From contig CM066730.1 of NCBI GenBank assembly GCA_033961575.1, forward strand, positions 157,073,523 to 157,137,522: a stretch of DNA of 64,000 nucleotides. The letters are read 5' to 3'. This DNA comes from Aselliscus stoliczkanus (taxonomy: Eukaryota > Chordata > Mammalia > Chiroptera > Hipposideridae). Positions 1-11,515 of this stretch are shown here, in pieces (position 1 is the stretch's first letter; each line of letters begins with the position of its first letter). Below the pieces are notes generated by a model, which made no database searches, was not told the DNA's origin, and was given only the letters and a program-made list of their open reading frames with translations. The position numbers were made by a program, and so were the translations under genes.

Positions 1-99
1 GCAAGAACCAAGATCGAATCCGAGACTGCAGGATTACTATAAATGGCCTTGGAGAGAAAGACAGTTACCTCCCAATGGGTTGTATATACAAGACCTTCT

Positions 100-420
100 A
101 CCTTGGGGGGTCAGCAAATGATGGCACACACGCCAAATTTAGCCCAACCTGTTTCTGCACCACCCATAAGCTAACAATGGATTCTGCATTTTTAAATGGT
201 TTAAAAAAGTTCCAGAGTATTTCATGACATGTAGAAAATTCTATTCAATTCCAATTTCAGCATCCATGAATAGTTTTATTGGAACACCACAACGGCATTC
301 TTTTACAGATAGCTGCTTTCACACTAGAGCAGCAAAGCTCAGCAGTTGTAACGGAGGCTGCATGCCGTGGTCTCACCACGGTGCAATGCCACAAATTGCA
401 ATGAAGTTCTAGCTCAACAG
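100..420 (-). mobile_element. Ancient DNA-transposon-like repeat
   Basis: The text runs through the hallmark segments of an old mammalian repeat: TCAGCAAA, then a stretch like TTTTATTGGAACACCA, then CAGATAGCTGCTTTCAC. A diverged second copy lies at 20680-20945. I recognise the consensus but cannot name the family with certainty; it is probably a hAT-type element. Confidence 0.5.
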
Positions 421-1354
421 CCTTTCAAGTACCATGCATTCCATCATATCACATTTCATTATTATTTTTAAATTACCAGTGCATATCCATTATGTCAAAA
501 CAAAAGTGGACTTTAAATGTTACCCATTTAAGGCCAAGTATGGATTACGTATCTCATTACCGAATTAAATGGTAAAGCACTGTTTATTATGAAATGACAC
601 CATACCTGTGTCAAGGATCCAACATCAACATTACCAAACTAAGCACTCATCACAATATGCCCAACTCACAGAAAACCAACTATTAGAAAATTTAAAACAA
701 TACCTTATCACAACAGAAAAATCACAAAAAATAAAAAATAAAACATAAAAATCAGGCTATAACCAAAGTAAGTTTCTGAGCGGTTCATTTGTAAGCATAA
801 CAATGAAAAGTGTTACTACTATTATTACTGTTATACTATACTATATTACTATTATACTATTATTAAATTACTATATTATTTATAGTGAGCTAATTAAACC
901 ATGTTAGACTACAGCAGCCAAAGAAATGTGTCCAGAGAAAATTAATTTGCTTAGGACTACTGGCCTTTTGACTTGAAGAGCTGGGAACAATGGAAGCAGT
1001 ATCAGTAGTCAATTAAAAAACAAGGCAGGCGGAGGGGCAAGGCACTGACCTAAGTAACTGAGGGAAGAGCGGAACAGGGAAGAATAAATGGAAAAGGAAC
1101 TGCACAAAACCACCGTATTATAGTTGATAAAAGTTGTTTCCCATGGGGGGTTGGGTTAGCGATTCTGAAACCACTATATGTGTATACTGGAATTAATAAA
1201 TAAATGGATGGCAGATGGTGAGAGCCAAGTTTCTCACTGTTGGAAGTAGGAGGTTATAGACAAATAAGAGGAAAAGCTTTGGAATGATTGACATGGGACT
1301 GTGTTAGTTGGAGATATCAGTATGAACTCATGTTTAGCTTAAATATAAATGGAC
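421..1354. other. AT-rich intronic DNA, no gene seen
   Basis: No coding or RNA gene is visible. There is a TTA/ACT-rich simple tract at about 812-885. The rest is anonymous intron sequence. Confidence 0.6.
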
Positions 1355-1580
1355 ACATAGAAATATCAGAATTGTATGTCAACTATTATATATGTGTGTG
1401 TATGTATGTAGTCATGGAAGGTGGAATATAGCATAAGGAAGGTAGTCAATGGTATTGGAACAGTTATATAAGATGTCGGGGGTAGTAGCCTGGGGGAGGA
1501 GGGTTATCACTCTGTGAGGGGTGTAAATGTCCAACTATTATGCTGCTTTGTACACCTGAAACTAATAAAAAGAACTATCA
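1355..1580 (+). mobile_element. L1 3' UTR tail
   Basis: It ends with the characteristic L1 tail TTTGTACACCTGAAACTAAT followed by an A-rich stretch. It is preceded by the usual segment with GGTAGTCAATGGTATTGG and GGGTTATCACT. Related tails occur at 2738-2900 and 10940-11515. Confidence 0.75.
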
Positions 1581-2457
1581 GCACGATTCACACTATTCTG
1601 TGTGAATAGAATGTGTCAGTATACACATTTCCTATATGTGTACACACATATATTCTTTAGGTATATGGAATACATGTGTTAGTATACACACATATACTTC
1701 CTTGTTCAGAAAGCCAAGAAGACCTAGAAGCAGTAACAGTCCAGTAACAATGAGCACACCTAGAACCCAGATCTTGGTTTCTAATACTGTCCTGCAATCA
1801 AAAAAACCAGGGCTCCTGGGCGAAATGGCTGGTTCTAGGGCCGGGGCAGGGAATATACAGGATGAGTCTGGACTATCTTGTAGGGCCAGAGCGTAAGAAA
1901 GTGCTTTAAAAATAAAACAGCACCACAATCTTCATTGAGCTTTGTCAAAAGGACACTCCTGTCCAACTAAAGAGCTCTCAATTGGCAAATTCAGAAAAAT
2001 ATGAACAAAATAAAGTACAGATTATCACTCAAAGTACAAAATAACCATGAGTCCATATTAACAGAAACAAATGATGGAATAAATAAATGGGTGAAGCGAC
2101 CAAGCTCCCACACAGAATTCCAAATAATTTATATATATACTGTCTCCTCAAGGAGGTGGAACATTACTCTCCATTTCAGGTGATTTCCTTCCATAGAGGA
2201 CCAGACAGAGGGGACAGGAGAGAGTATTCTACATTGGAGAAGCCCAGCCAGATGATCAAGGTTAACGTCACCAACAGTCACACTGATAGCACATATTTAT
2301 TCCTTTATATGATGTTATGAAAATGGCACTTTACCTCTGTGGTCTCTCTCCCCCAAATCAGTAACACCAGTTTAATCATGAGAAAAATATCAGACAAACC
2401 CAACTGAGGAAGATTATACAAAGTACCTAACCAGTACTCCTCAAAACTGTCAATGTT

Positions 2458-2551
2458 GGGGCCGGCCGAGTGGCACAGTGGTTAAGTGTTGGCCCCGGTT
2501 CGGTCCCATATGAGGGCCAGTGACACTGCCGTCAAAAAAAAAAAAAAAAAA
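2458..2551 (+). mobile_element. SINE-A copy, internally shortened
   Basis: It has the head GGCCGGCCGAGTGGCACAGT, the B box GGTTCGGTCCC, the trailer GAGGGCCAGTGACACTGCC and a poly-A tail. The anticodon-arm region is partly deleted. Flanking target-site duplication: TCAAAACTGTCAATG on both sides. Confidence 0.9.
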
Positions 2552-2737
2552 TCAAAACTGTCAATGTCACCCAAAAAAAGGAAAGTCTGAGAAACTGTCA
2601 CAGCCAAGAGGAGCCTAAGGAGACATGACAACTAAATGTATTATTTTAAATGGGATCCTGGGACAAAAAAAGACATTAGGTAAAAACTAAGGAAATCTAA
2701 ATCGAGGACATATGGATTTTAGTTAATAAGAACTTAT

Positions 2738-2900
2738 CAATAGTACAGCCTAGGGAACATAGTCAATGGTATTGGAACAGCTATGAAAGGTGTCAGATGA
2801 GTAGTAGACTTGTTGGGGTTATCACTTTGAGAGGGGTGTGACTGTCTAATCATTTTGTTTTGTACACCTGAAACAAACCAACAAACAAAAGAATGTATCA
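2738..2900 (+). mobile_element. L1 3' tail nested in an older L1
   Basis: It contains CAATGGTATTGGAACAG and ends TTTGTACACCTGAAAC plus an A-rich tail. The surrounding old L1 sequence continues on both sides, so this is a later insertion. Confidence 0.7.
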
Positions 2901-3229
2901 ATACTGGTTCACAACTTGATACCATACTAATGTAAGATGTTTACAGGGAAATGCATATGGACTATGCATGTATGTACTATCATCGGATTTTCTATAAATC
3001 TTAAACCGTTCAAATAAATCATTTGTTTAAAAACAAAAAAGGCAAATGATTTTGAGTGGTGCTCCTTGGCTCTCGATGATTAGACAGATATTACTGATAG
3101 AGCTCACTGTTTACTGGAGAAGTCAATGCCAAGTCTGAAGTGACTGACGAGTTAGTCTCTATGAATAATGTGTGAGGAATTAGAGAATTTTTTTAAAGTT
3201 GAAAGAACACTAATTCAATACAATCTGAA

Positions 3230-4350
3230 CTTTAATCTGTTAACAGGTGTCACAAATGATGGTGGTAAAAATATGTGTGGTGAAGAAAGGGCTTAGTTGG
3301 ACCAATTTATAAAGCTTGTGAAAACATCAAGTATTTAAAGCACATGATTATTTTCTGTACTACTTTCACCAGCAGGTGCTCTGCAAAAAAAAAATTTTAA
3401 GCTATCACGTTATTATTGAGCCAGTATTGTCAAGGGTGACCTTCATTTGCTCTCAATTCATTTTTGTCAACTTAACCACTGTCAGTTCTGTGAGCTTTCA
3501 TCAAAAATAGAAAGCGAGGGCCAGCTGAGTGGCACGGTGGTTGGGCTCTGGCTTGGGAAGCCAGCGGCCCCGGTTCAGGTCCCACATATGAGGGCCAGTG
3601 ACACTGCCCTCCAAAAAAAAAAGAAGTGATCAAATTTTATTGACTTCTTTTAGCTCAGAGCTGAATCTGGAAATTTTCTGAACAAGAAGACCCACCCTTC
3701 AACAGTATTATTGAACACTGAATGGCTTTGGAAATTAGCTTTTCTTGCAGACTTGGTGTTTCTTAACGAATTCAATCAAAGACTACAAGGCAAAATAGCA
3801 TTTCTTTGGGAAACATATACTACAGCAAATTAATTTTAACATTGTTTTAATCACAAGTAATGTCAAGTTACTTTATTCTCTCTTGCTATCAAATGTTAAA
3901 ACAATGACATCTCCATTCCCACACAAAACTGAAGCAGACATATTTTCTTAGCTCAAACTACACAGTTCCAACATATTTCCAACCTCAATGCAAGCGCAAA
4001 GGAAATATCTATCTTTCAAAGTCCACCTAACTGTGCAACTGAGGAGCTTCCATCTAATCTTCAATTGGAAATGACTAATCTGCAGTACAATGACATGCTT
4101 AAAGGCAAATATCAAGAATCTAACAGAATTGTGTCTTCCAAGTGATGAATATGCTCAAAAAAATCATATGCTGATGGATTATTAATTAGTATTTGACAGT
4201 ACCTCTCTGTGTAAAAAGACATTTTCAAAGATGACATCCGTTCATATGTAAAATGTCATTACAGATTTCAACATACACACATGAATATTTGCCATCAATT
4301 TTGATAGATGAAGGTAACTTTAAACCCATGTAAAATGTTATCCCCCGCCC
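3230..4350 (+). pseudogene. Decayed hAT-superfamily transposase gene
   Basis: Read across several frames, the plus strand shows a degraded chain of hAT transposase-like segments of the ZBED/GTF2IRD2/FAM200 type. In order these are GKNMCGEE near 3265, a region resembling the conserved HCIIHQQ-LC block near 3345-3390, LNHCQFCELSSKIESE near 3468-3515, and after the SINE a block around WKFSEQEDPPFN near 3668-3700. Further on come EFNQRLQGK-like text near 3765-3795, LQLEMTNLQYNDMLKGKYQE near 4057-4115, and the C-terminal VKCHYRFQHTHEYLPSILI near 4250-4300. Several stops and frameshifts break it, and a SINE-A interrupts it at 3518-3623. It is a fossil and cannot encode a full protein. Family assignment is from remembered motif order; a protein-profile search would settle the subfamily. 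Confidence 0.6.
3518..3623 (+). mobile_element. SINE-A copy inside the hAT pseudogene
   Basis: Full-length tRNA-like head (GGGCCAGCTGAGTGGCACGG), B box GGTTCAGGTCCC, trailer GAGGGCCAGTGACACTGCCC and poly-A. It splits the transposase reading after the KIESE-like segment. Confidence 0.9.
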
Positions 4351-4742
4351 CTGCAAAGAATCCCATTCTTCTAACAGACCTGTGTTACAAAAATTGTATT
4401 CAATTGTGGTATTTTGAATTCTGCCAACTAAAAAACAAAGTTTTCTCTCGTTATGTAAGTACCTACATAATATCCTCAATTTTGTCCGTTGGGCCCAAAG
4501 CCTAAAGTATTATCTGGACCTTCACAGAAAAAGTCTGCTAACTCTGGTTCTATATCATTTGCCCAGCAAAGGCATTTAGTACAAATGCCCAAACAAGGAT
4601 AAACCCTTAAAGAGTATTTCTGAAAACTTACAGAGTCTCAAATGGCAGACACTCATTTTTTAATACTTATGCCCAGCAACTTGCAGTAAAGCAAGTAAAA
4701 TTAGTAATCATTCCAAGGCAATGGCTAAAGCACTGGCCCAAC

Positions 4743-4990
4743 AAACAGTAAGAAAGAGCGCATGCTCTAAGACCAGACTGCCTAGGTTTGTCCCCAGCTC
4801 CACCAACTAGCAGTTGTGAGGCCTGTGATAAATTACTCAGTTAAATCTCATTATCTTGGTTTCTTCTTCTGTAAAACTGGTTCCTACTACACAGGGCTGT
4901 TATGAAAAAAAACAAAAAACTGAATTAATAGGAGTGTAATGTTCTCCAAACAGTGCTTAGCACATAGTAAGTACTTAATAAATATTATTA
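4743..4990 (+). mobile_element. MIR element
   Basis: MIR order is visible: a tRNA-like CTAAGACCAGACTGCC, the core GAGGCCTGTGATAAATTAC, TCTTCTGTAAAACTGG, and the end GTGCTTAGCACATAGTAAGT with AATAAATATTA. Confidence 0.75.
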
Positions 4991-5102
4991 CTATATTATT
5001 AATCAGGCCAATGTCAAAATGACAGTTAAAAGACAACAGGAATTCAACCAGCTGGTATGGGTAGTCACACTGTCGTCAAACAATTACCTTCTCTTTTTTG
5101 TT

Positions 5103-5230
5103 GTTGTTGCACAATTTTTATTATATTAGTTTCAGGTGTACAAAACAACATAATAATGATTAGACATTCATACCCCTCATAAAATGATAACCGCTCTTCC
5201 CCACCCCAAGTCTACTGCCTCTCTGACATC
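5103..5230 (-). mobile_element. L1 3' tail, reverse
   Basis: Reverse complement of the L1 tail: TAGTTTCAGGTGTACAAAAC followed by TAATGATTAGACATTCA. Confidence 0.7.
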
Positions 5231-5814
5231 GTATATAGCTTGTTACAATGACCTTCTTTCTCTTGAGAACTCAGAATTTGGCTTTATGGCAGACTCAGAA
5301 TATAAGATGCTTACTACATCTTCAAAACCTCTTAAAGAAGGTAACAAACCTAGGCCTGTACTTGACCCCATGCTGAGTCTACCCCATAAATGACATCATT
5401 ATTCTGTGTCTCACCTTCTCAGTTTACGAGAGAGAGGGATCTACATGTCATCTGTGCACCTGCCAGTTTCTGCTTAGACCAGTGGTTTTCAAAATCCTGC
5501 TGAGGTGCCCTGGAGCAAAATGATGTTTCATCTGAGTCCTCTGACCCACCGACCACCAGACAGGGCTGTCTTCTCTGAAACCCTAACAGTTACTTTCCCA
5601 CAATTTATCATCTTTTCATCACATTACACAACTTTTATAAGCTACAGCCATTTCCCTACAACATAAGCCTCTATTGCCTTGAAAACTACTAGAGCAATAT
5701 TACTGAACTATTGTAAATGCTCCTTGATGGCAGACACCAGATCAAATTCCTTTTTGTATTCCTTGTGTCTAATTTCGTTAAATGACGAACGAATATTAGC
5801 TCTACAGCTTTTCT
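5231..5814. other. Unassigned intronic DNA
   Basis: No gene seen. A weak L2-tail-like stretch is present near 5715-5775. Confidence 0.4.
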
Positions 5815-6126
5815 TTTTACTATTGTAAAATATTCATAACACAAAACTCACCATTTTAACCATTTTTAAGTGTCCAGTTCAGTTCAGTAGCATGAAGTAC
5901 AGTCTCACTGTTTGGCAACCATCACCAGAACGTTTTCACATTCCTAAACTGAAACTAGGTACCCATTAAACAGTAACCTCCCCACAACCACCATTCTACT
6001 TTGTATGAATTTGACTACTCTAGCTACCTCCATCTGAGTGAGATCATACATATTTGTCCTTTTATGTCTAGCTTACATCACCCGGCATAATGTCAAGATT
6101 CATCCATGTTGTCATCTATGTAGGAT
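5815..6126 (-). mobile_element. Old L1 3' UTR, reverse
   Basis: Contains ACCATTTTTAAGTGTCCAGT, GCAACCATCACCAGAACG and GATTCATCCATGTTGTC, the antisense of a common old L1 3' region. It is cut by the SINE-A at 6127. Confidence 0.7.
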
Positions 6127-6234
6127 TTTTTTTTTTTTTTTGAGGGCAGTGTCACTGGCCCTCACATGTGGGATCGAACCAGGGACGCTGGCTTCCCTAG
6201 CCAGCGCTTAACCACAGCACCACTCGGCTGGCCC
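6127..6234 (-). mobile_element. SINE-A copy, reverse
   Basis: Poly-T, then GAGGGCAGTGTCACTGGCCC and the reverse-complement head ending CACTCGGCTGGCCC. Target-site duplication CTATGTAG at 6116-6123 and 6235-6242. Confidence 0.92.
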
Positions 6235-6576
6235 CTATGTAGTTTTTAAAAAGGAAAAAAAAGTACAGAATCATAGAATTTTGAGATATTAACATAAAGT
6301 GTTTTATTTACCTAAGCATACTAACATGTTTAATTTTATTTTCTTTTCAGTAACACACATACAGTAAAAATTTCAAATTGCACAAGAGAATATAATGAAA
6401 AGGTCTCCTTCCCAATTTCTGTCCTCCTTACCCCCAACTTACAGTGCTCCTCCCTGGTTTAAAAATGTTGTATTTTGGAAGCCACGTGCTGCCTCACCTT
6501 GAGGATGTCCTATTAGTAAGATACTCAGTTGGCTCATCAGGGCTGGCTATTCCTCTCTTTTAAAAATACTAACGTA

Positions 6577-6690
6577 GGGCCGGCCAAGTGACACAATGGT
6601 TAAGAGCTGGCTTAGAACGCCAGCGGCCCCGGTTCGGATCCCACATATGAGGGCCAGTGACACAGCCCTCAAAAAAAAAAAAAAAAAAAA
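6577..6690 (+). mobile_element. SINE-A copy
   Basis: Head GGGCCGGCCAAGTGACACAA, B box GGTTCGGATCCC, trailer and long poly-A. TACTAA(C/T)GTAG repeats on both sides as a target-site duplication. Confidence 0.92.
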
Positions 6691-6819
6691 TTACTAATGT
6701 AGAGATCCCAAACAATGTGCATAAAAATTTTAAGAATGTTTTACAAATATTTCATTAAGTTAACATTCAGTGAGCACACCCTATGAATAACGTCTTTGCT
6801 AGGCAGCAAGTTGAGGCAA

Positions 6820-7010
6820 GAAAGATTACAGGTTCTGGAGTCACGTAAAAACCAGTTTAAAACATTTTCACTCTTTGAAGCCTCAGTTTCCTGATCTATA
6901 AAATAGGAGTAACACTACCTCATAAGCTGTTACAATGATTAAAGACAAAAACATCTAAATTATAGTACAGATCCTAGTAATACAGCAAGCACTCAAATGA
7001 GAGTAATAAC
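6820..7010 (+). mobile_element. MIR element
   Basis: Shows TTCTGGAGTCACG, GCCTCAGTTTCCTGATCTAT and AAATAGGAGTAACACTACCT, the MIR core order. Confidence 0.65.
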
Positions 7011-8788
7011 TAATTGTTCATTTCCTTCACTGGGCACTGTAAAAAACACAAAGATGAATCAGAAAAGTTGTGCCCTTCCAGGTGCTAATAATGCAACACA
7101 GGAGTTTATCTCTGCTCGGTATTATCATTACTCTGCTGAAAACCAGGTTAATAAAACTTCTAGCCCACAATTATAACTTTTATGAATCTTTTTCTAAATC
7201 TCACTGAAATAGGTATTTGCAAAATATACCTTGTGACTTGGAGTGCTAGGAGAATAAAGAGAAAGGTTATTATCATCAGACCATGTAGAGGATGGGTAGC
7301 CTCAAATGGCTTTAATCAAAATGTGAAGATTCATGTGATTAGGAAGAGACCATGATCCAAACCAATCTACACACAAGACCACTGAGCCAGAAGATGAGAG
7401 AGTTCTGGACAAAATTGACTAGAATTAAAAGTCACAGAACATTAAGAACTGGAAGCACTCTGAGGGATCATATCTAATGCAACCCCAGTTTTACAGAAGG
7501 GAAACAGCCTAGAAAAAGGAAGGGATCTGCTCAACAGGGCGAGCTACGCTAACCTAGAGCCTAAAGGCCCTTGACAGTCAGTGTCCCAGCTCTTTTACAT
7601 CATCAGACCACCTTCTGCCTGTTAAAGAACCTTAAGTCACAAACTTCATCCAGTCAGCTCTGATTTCTCATTTTTCTTCCCATTTACTTATGATCTGAGG
7701 GGAAAAAACTTTTTTTAATGTACCTCATGATATCGGTCTTAGAAGAATTCCTAAATAATCTTATTCTTATTTGGCTAAAATGTACTCTATTGGAAGCTAT
7801 AAGGAATGTTAAATAAGAATAAATCTAATCCACTAAAGGCCTATTTGAAAGGAAATTGCAGTCAAAAACTCAATTTCAGTGCTGGAAATGTGAATAGTAT
7901 ATTCACAGTCTATCTTCCACAAATATTTTAGTTTTACTAAAAAAATTTCATCCAAAATAGTAATCTGATTAACAGCCCATTTAACCCAGGTCATCAGACC
8001 AATATAACTAACTTCTAGATGAGTCATATTTGTTTCCACCTGTAAACAACCAACAGGAAAGAGACTGAATTTGACGCCAGAATAATGTCACAAATATAAC
8101 CATACCATGCTGGAGAATCCACTCAAGGACATTCACCTTCAGAAATTCTTTTTCTTTTCTTTTAAAATTACAAATCAGAAGTAGCTACTAGATTTGACAC
8201 GAAGGTTAAAACTATTTCTCTGAGTACTACCAAATTAAACTTATTTTCAATCAAACTTACTATTAAAAATAATCATATCAGCAATTTTGGAAATCTATCC
8301 AAAATGTCTATATTCTCTGTTTCTGCAAATTCTAGAAAATTAATTTACAGCTGCTTTGCTGATGATGTTCACCCAACAGCAATTTACAAACACCATTAGG
8401 GAAACACAGGCCTCCACTTCCCACAAAATACTGAATCCCAGAGCTACCTTAGCCACTCCTGAGCAGAGGGTGACTCACAAAATGCATCTTGTTTCCAGAG
8501 CTTTCAGGAGCACTGTAACAGCTCCCCCTGAATTAGCTCTATTCATAAGTTTAACCAGGAAAATAGATTGCTATAAAAACAGTATAACTGCAATTTCTAT
8601 TTACTAAGAGAACTATTTTAATCTGTCAATGTGTTTCTTATAAATGGAGTTTTCCCTCTAAAGGATTTACATCAGCTGTCTGACTCATTCCCTCCCTGAC
8701 ATAGCAATCCTGCTTTCTACTCCAGTAAATTTGGTTTTAGATTACATTACTATTTTTCCAATTTATCATGTATAAAGTTAAGAAAGAA
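7011..8788. other. Unassigned intronic DNA
   Basis: About 1.8 kb with no recognisable gene. Around 7440-7620 there is MIR/L2-era repeat text (ACTGGAAGCACTCTGAGGGA). The remainder is AT-rich single-copy-looking sequence. Confidence 0.45.
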
Positions 8789-8906
8789 GGGGCCGGCCAA
8801 GTGGCGCGGTGGTTAAGCGCTGGCTTGGGACGCCAGCGGCCCCGGTTCGGTCCCACATATGAGGGCCAGTAATACTGCCCTCAAAAAAAAAAGAAAAAAA
8901 AAAAAA
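8789..8906 (+). mobile_element. SINE-A copy
   Basis: Head GGGGCCGGCCAAGTGGCGCG, anticodon-like arm CTGGCTTGGGACGCCAG, B box, trailer, and an A-rich tail. Confidence 0.92.
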
Positions 8907-9320
8907 GAAAGACTTAAGCCTGGCAAAAAGATATAAAAGCCACTATACAAAGGTATAATGGTACAAAGGCCACAATACAAAGCCCTAAAACAAGTTAGGA
9001 CTTGAGATTCAGAATATTAATAAATACTAAAACCAATCATATGAAGAAAGTAAAAACAGACCTATCTCACATCATAAACAAAAATAAACTTCACATGGAC
9101 TAAAAAACAAGGGCCGGCCCAGTGGCGCGGTGGTTAAGAGCTGGCTTGGGAAGCTAGCGGCCCCAGTTTGGTCCCACATATGAGGGCCAGTGACACTGCC
9201 CTCAAAAAACAACAACAAACAAAACAAAACAAAAAACACAAGCAAATAAATAAATATTAAATGTGAAAAGCTTTAAAACTTAGAAGAAAATGTAGGCGAA
9301 TATGTGTACAAATTCAGAGT
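8907..9320 (+). mobile_element. L1 ORF2 3' fragment, split by a SINE
   Basis: The flanks of the SINE-A at 9111 read continuously as L1: CAAAAATAAACTTCACATGG, then TGTGAAAAGCTTTAAAACTT and AGAAGAAAATGTAGGCGAAT. Confidence 0.6.
9111..9238 (+). mobile_element. SINE-A copy inside an L1
   Basis: Head GGGCCGGCCCAGTGGCGCGG, arm CTGGCTTGGGAAGCTAG, trailer, and a long AAC-rich tail. Confidence 0.92.
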
Positions 9321-9361
9321 AGAGGATTTCAAATAAAATATTACACCCTACCATTCTTACC

Positions 9362-9652
9362 TGTTCTTATTCTGATAACTAATCTTAGAACTCCGAAGAA
9401 GAGGTGCTTTCTGAGGAAGACAGGATCTTGGGTTTCCTTGCTGAGTATTAAACATTGCTGCAAAGCTATAGGTACACATACTGGTTTTGTCTTTTGGATT
9501 GTTGGTCCTCCTCCCTTTACTCCTTTTAGGTGTGGAAACCATTAATCAAACCTAAATTGTTTAGGTCCTGAATATATTGTTTTGATGCTTGTCTCCGGTC
9601 ATAAAGCATTGTGTGTAAAACTCAGCTTTTCATATAGTAACTCTTGAATAAT
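9362..9652 (-). pseudogene. Exon-like open segment, identity unknown
   Basis: On the minus strand, an acceptor-like TTTTCAACAG precedes 9652 and a strong donor AACAG|GTAAGA ends the segment near 9362. The last 61 codons (from 9542) are open and have ordinary protein-like composition, e.g. KDKTSMCTYSFAAMFNTQQG and LPQKAPLLRSSKI. Just upstream another frame reads MLYDRRQASKQYIQDLNNLG before a stop, as if one frameshift separates two parts of one exon. No poly-A tail or target-site duplication was seen, so it looks more like a genomic exon or duplicated pseudogene fragment than a retrocopy. I do not recognise the protein. Confidence 0.35.
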
Positions 9653-9865
9653 CTAGTTTCCTGTTGAAAACATTTTAAAATTTTTCTTGGGCCGGCCTAG
9701 TTTTCTTGACTACATTTCTTGTTTCAAGTTAGTGTTATTTTTTTTTTTCCTCTCTGAGTAGTCAGCATTTGAAATGGACCTATGTGGAGTTAGGCAACAT
9801 TCTAGAGATTTAGCTTGATCTATACTTTCCAGTATACAGATATTTCTGTATCAGCTTCGTTTTTT

Positions 9866-9974
9866 GACTTTTTTTTTTTTTTGAGGGCAGTATCACTGGC
9901 CCTCATATGTGGGACCGAACCGGGGCCGCTGGCTTCCCAAGCCAGCACGTAACCACCGCGCCACTCGGCCGGCC
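9866..9974 (-). mobile_element. SINE-A copy, reverse
   Basis: Poly-T, GAGGGCAGTATCACTGGCCC, and the reverse head ending CCACTCGGCCGGCC. Target-site duplication CAGCTT(C/A)GTTTTTT on both sides. Confidence 0.92.
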
Positions 9975-10189
9975 CAGCTTAGTTTTTTTTTTAAGGTGAT
10001 TCTGGAAACAAATATCTTTAAGGATTTAATTTGTGGTTTGGTGATTATGTAAGACTTGCTGGGGGGGAAATGTCTTCATGAAGTGTAAAATAAACCTTGA
10101 TTCACTACTAAAACAATTTGGAAAAATAAAATTCTCATTGTTGAGCCTATCCATTATTATCCTCTCCAACTTTTTATTTTTCAAACTGC

Positions 10190-10335
10190 CCTTTTAGAAT
10201 AAAATGTGCTATGTGTTTAACGTTCATTAATTCATTTAATTTTTATGACAAATTTATTAGTGTATCTAACTTTTCAAAGATGAGGAAATTTAGTAAGATT
10301 ATATACCTTGCTCAAGCCTCCACAGACGTGGAATC
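10190..10335 (+). mobile_element. MIR-like fragment
   Basis: CATTAATTCATTTAATTTTT, AAGATGAGGAAATTTAG and ACCTTGCTCAAG follow the MIRb order. Confidence 0.5.
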
Positions 10336-10938
10336 AGGACTTCTGGCTCTTTCCCAAAGTCAAAATGATTCAGGACATCGAGACAGCCACGACAGCCATT
10401 CACGAAAGAGGACTTCCAGAACTGCTTCAGAAAGTGGCAAGAACGGTGGGATAAGTGTTCAAAGAAAGGGGGAGTATTTTGCGGGGGATTAATAGCAATG
10501 TGTCTTTTATTGTAATAACTTTTTTTAAATTCAAACATTCACTGTATTTGATCACACCTTGTACATTTGACTAGCCCATAAAATCTTAGTTTCCTAATAA
10601 CCACAGCAATAATTTAGTTGACAACGCTGAAATTAAGTAATTTATCTTTCACTTACATTTATGGCTCACATATACAAATACCTCAACATATTAACGGTCA
10701 GAGTAGGTATCAGGTTTTATCAGGAAGCTTGTACTTCAGGTTAACCATGTTAAAAATTTTTTCATTTAGCTTCGTTCTCTCAAACAGATGTTCCAAAAAT
10801 ATAAAGAAATGATCACAACTGATATGACAAACCATCTGCAACAGTTAAACAATACTCCTCTGTATCATTCATTCAGTAAATTTCAGATCCGTTGCTTCTG
10901 AACCAAGAGTCGAGTCCAACAATTTGTTAAGATACTAT
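10336..10938. other. Unassigned intronic DNA
   Basis: No gene or repeat could be supported. Confidence 0.4.
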
Positions 10939-10939
10939 T

Positions 10940-11515
10940 CACTGCTGCGACACCATGGATGGACCTAGAGGGTATTATGCTTAGTGAAGTAAGTCAGACT
11001 GAGAAAGACAAATACCATATGATCTCACTTACATGTGGACTCTAAAGAAAAATGAACAAACAGACCGATAGAAATAGAGAACAAACTGATGGTTACTAAA
11101 TGGGAAGGGAGTTAGGGGCTGGGAGAGAAAGGTGAAGGGAGTAAGAAATACAAATTGATAAGTTATAGGAGAGTCACGGGGATGGAAAATACAGTATGGG
11201 AGATACAGTCAGTAGTATTGTAAAAACTATGTATAGTGTCAGATGGGTAGTAGACTTACTGGGGGATCACTTCATAAATTATGTCTAACCACTACATTGT
11301 ACACCTGAAACTAATATAAAGTAACACTGAATGTCAGCTGTAATTTTATAAAAAAAGTCACAGGGATGAGTAGTGTAGTATGGGGAATATAGTTAATAAT
11401 GTTCTAATAACTATGTACAGTGTTGGGTGGGTAGTAGACTTGTAGGTGTTATCACTTTGTGAGGGTTGTAAATGTCTCATCATTATATTGTTTTGTATAC
11501 CTGAAATTAATATGA
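10940..11515 (+). mobile_element. L1 3' end with a duplicated tail module
   Basis: Starts with ACACCATGGATGGACCTAGA and GTGAAGTAAGTCAGACTGAG, the end of L1 ORF2 and start of the 3' UTR. The terminal module ending in a TGTACACCTGAAA-type tail occurs twice, at about 11171-11330 and 11357-11515. Confidence 0.8.

Larger units (their letters stand above)
1690..3030 (+). mobile_element. Old L1M-type 3' region, with two younger insertions
   Basis: Segments such as CAGCCAAGAGGAGCCTAAGG at 2603-2622 and TACCATACTAATGTAAGATG near 2919 match the 3' UTR of an old L1M-class element. It is split by a SINE-A at 2458-2551 and by a younger L1 tail at about 2738-2900. The text resumes correctly after each insertion. 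Confidence 0.6.

Noticed and set aside
9690..9700. Truncated SINE at GGGCCGGCC
   Set aside because: Only nine matching bases with no arm, B box or tail; chance is sufficient.
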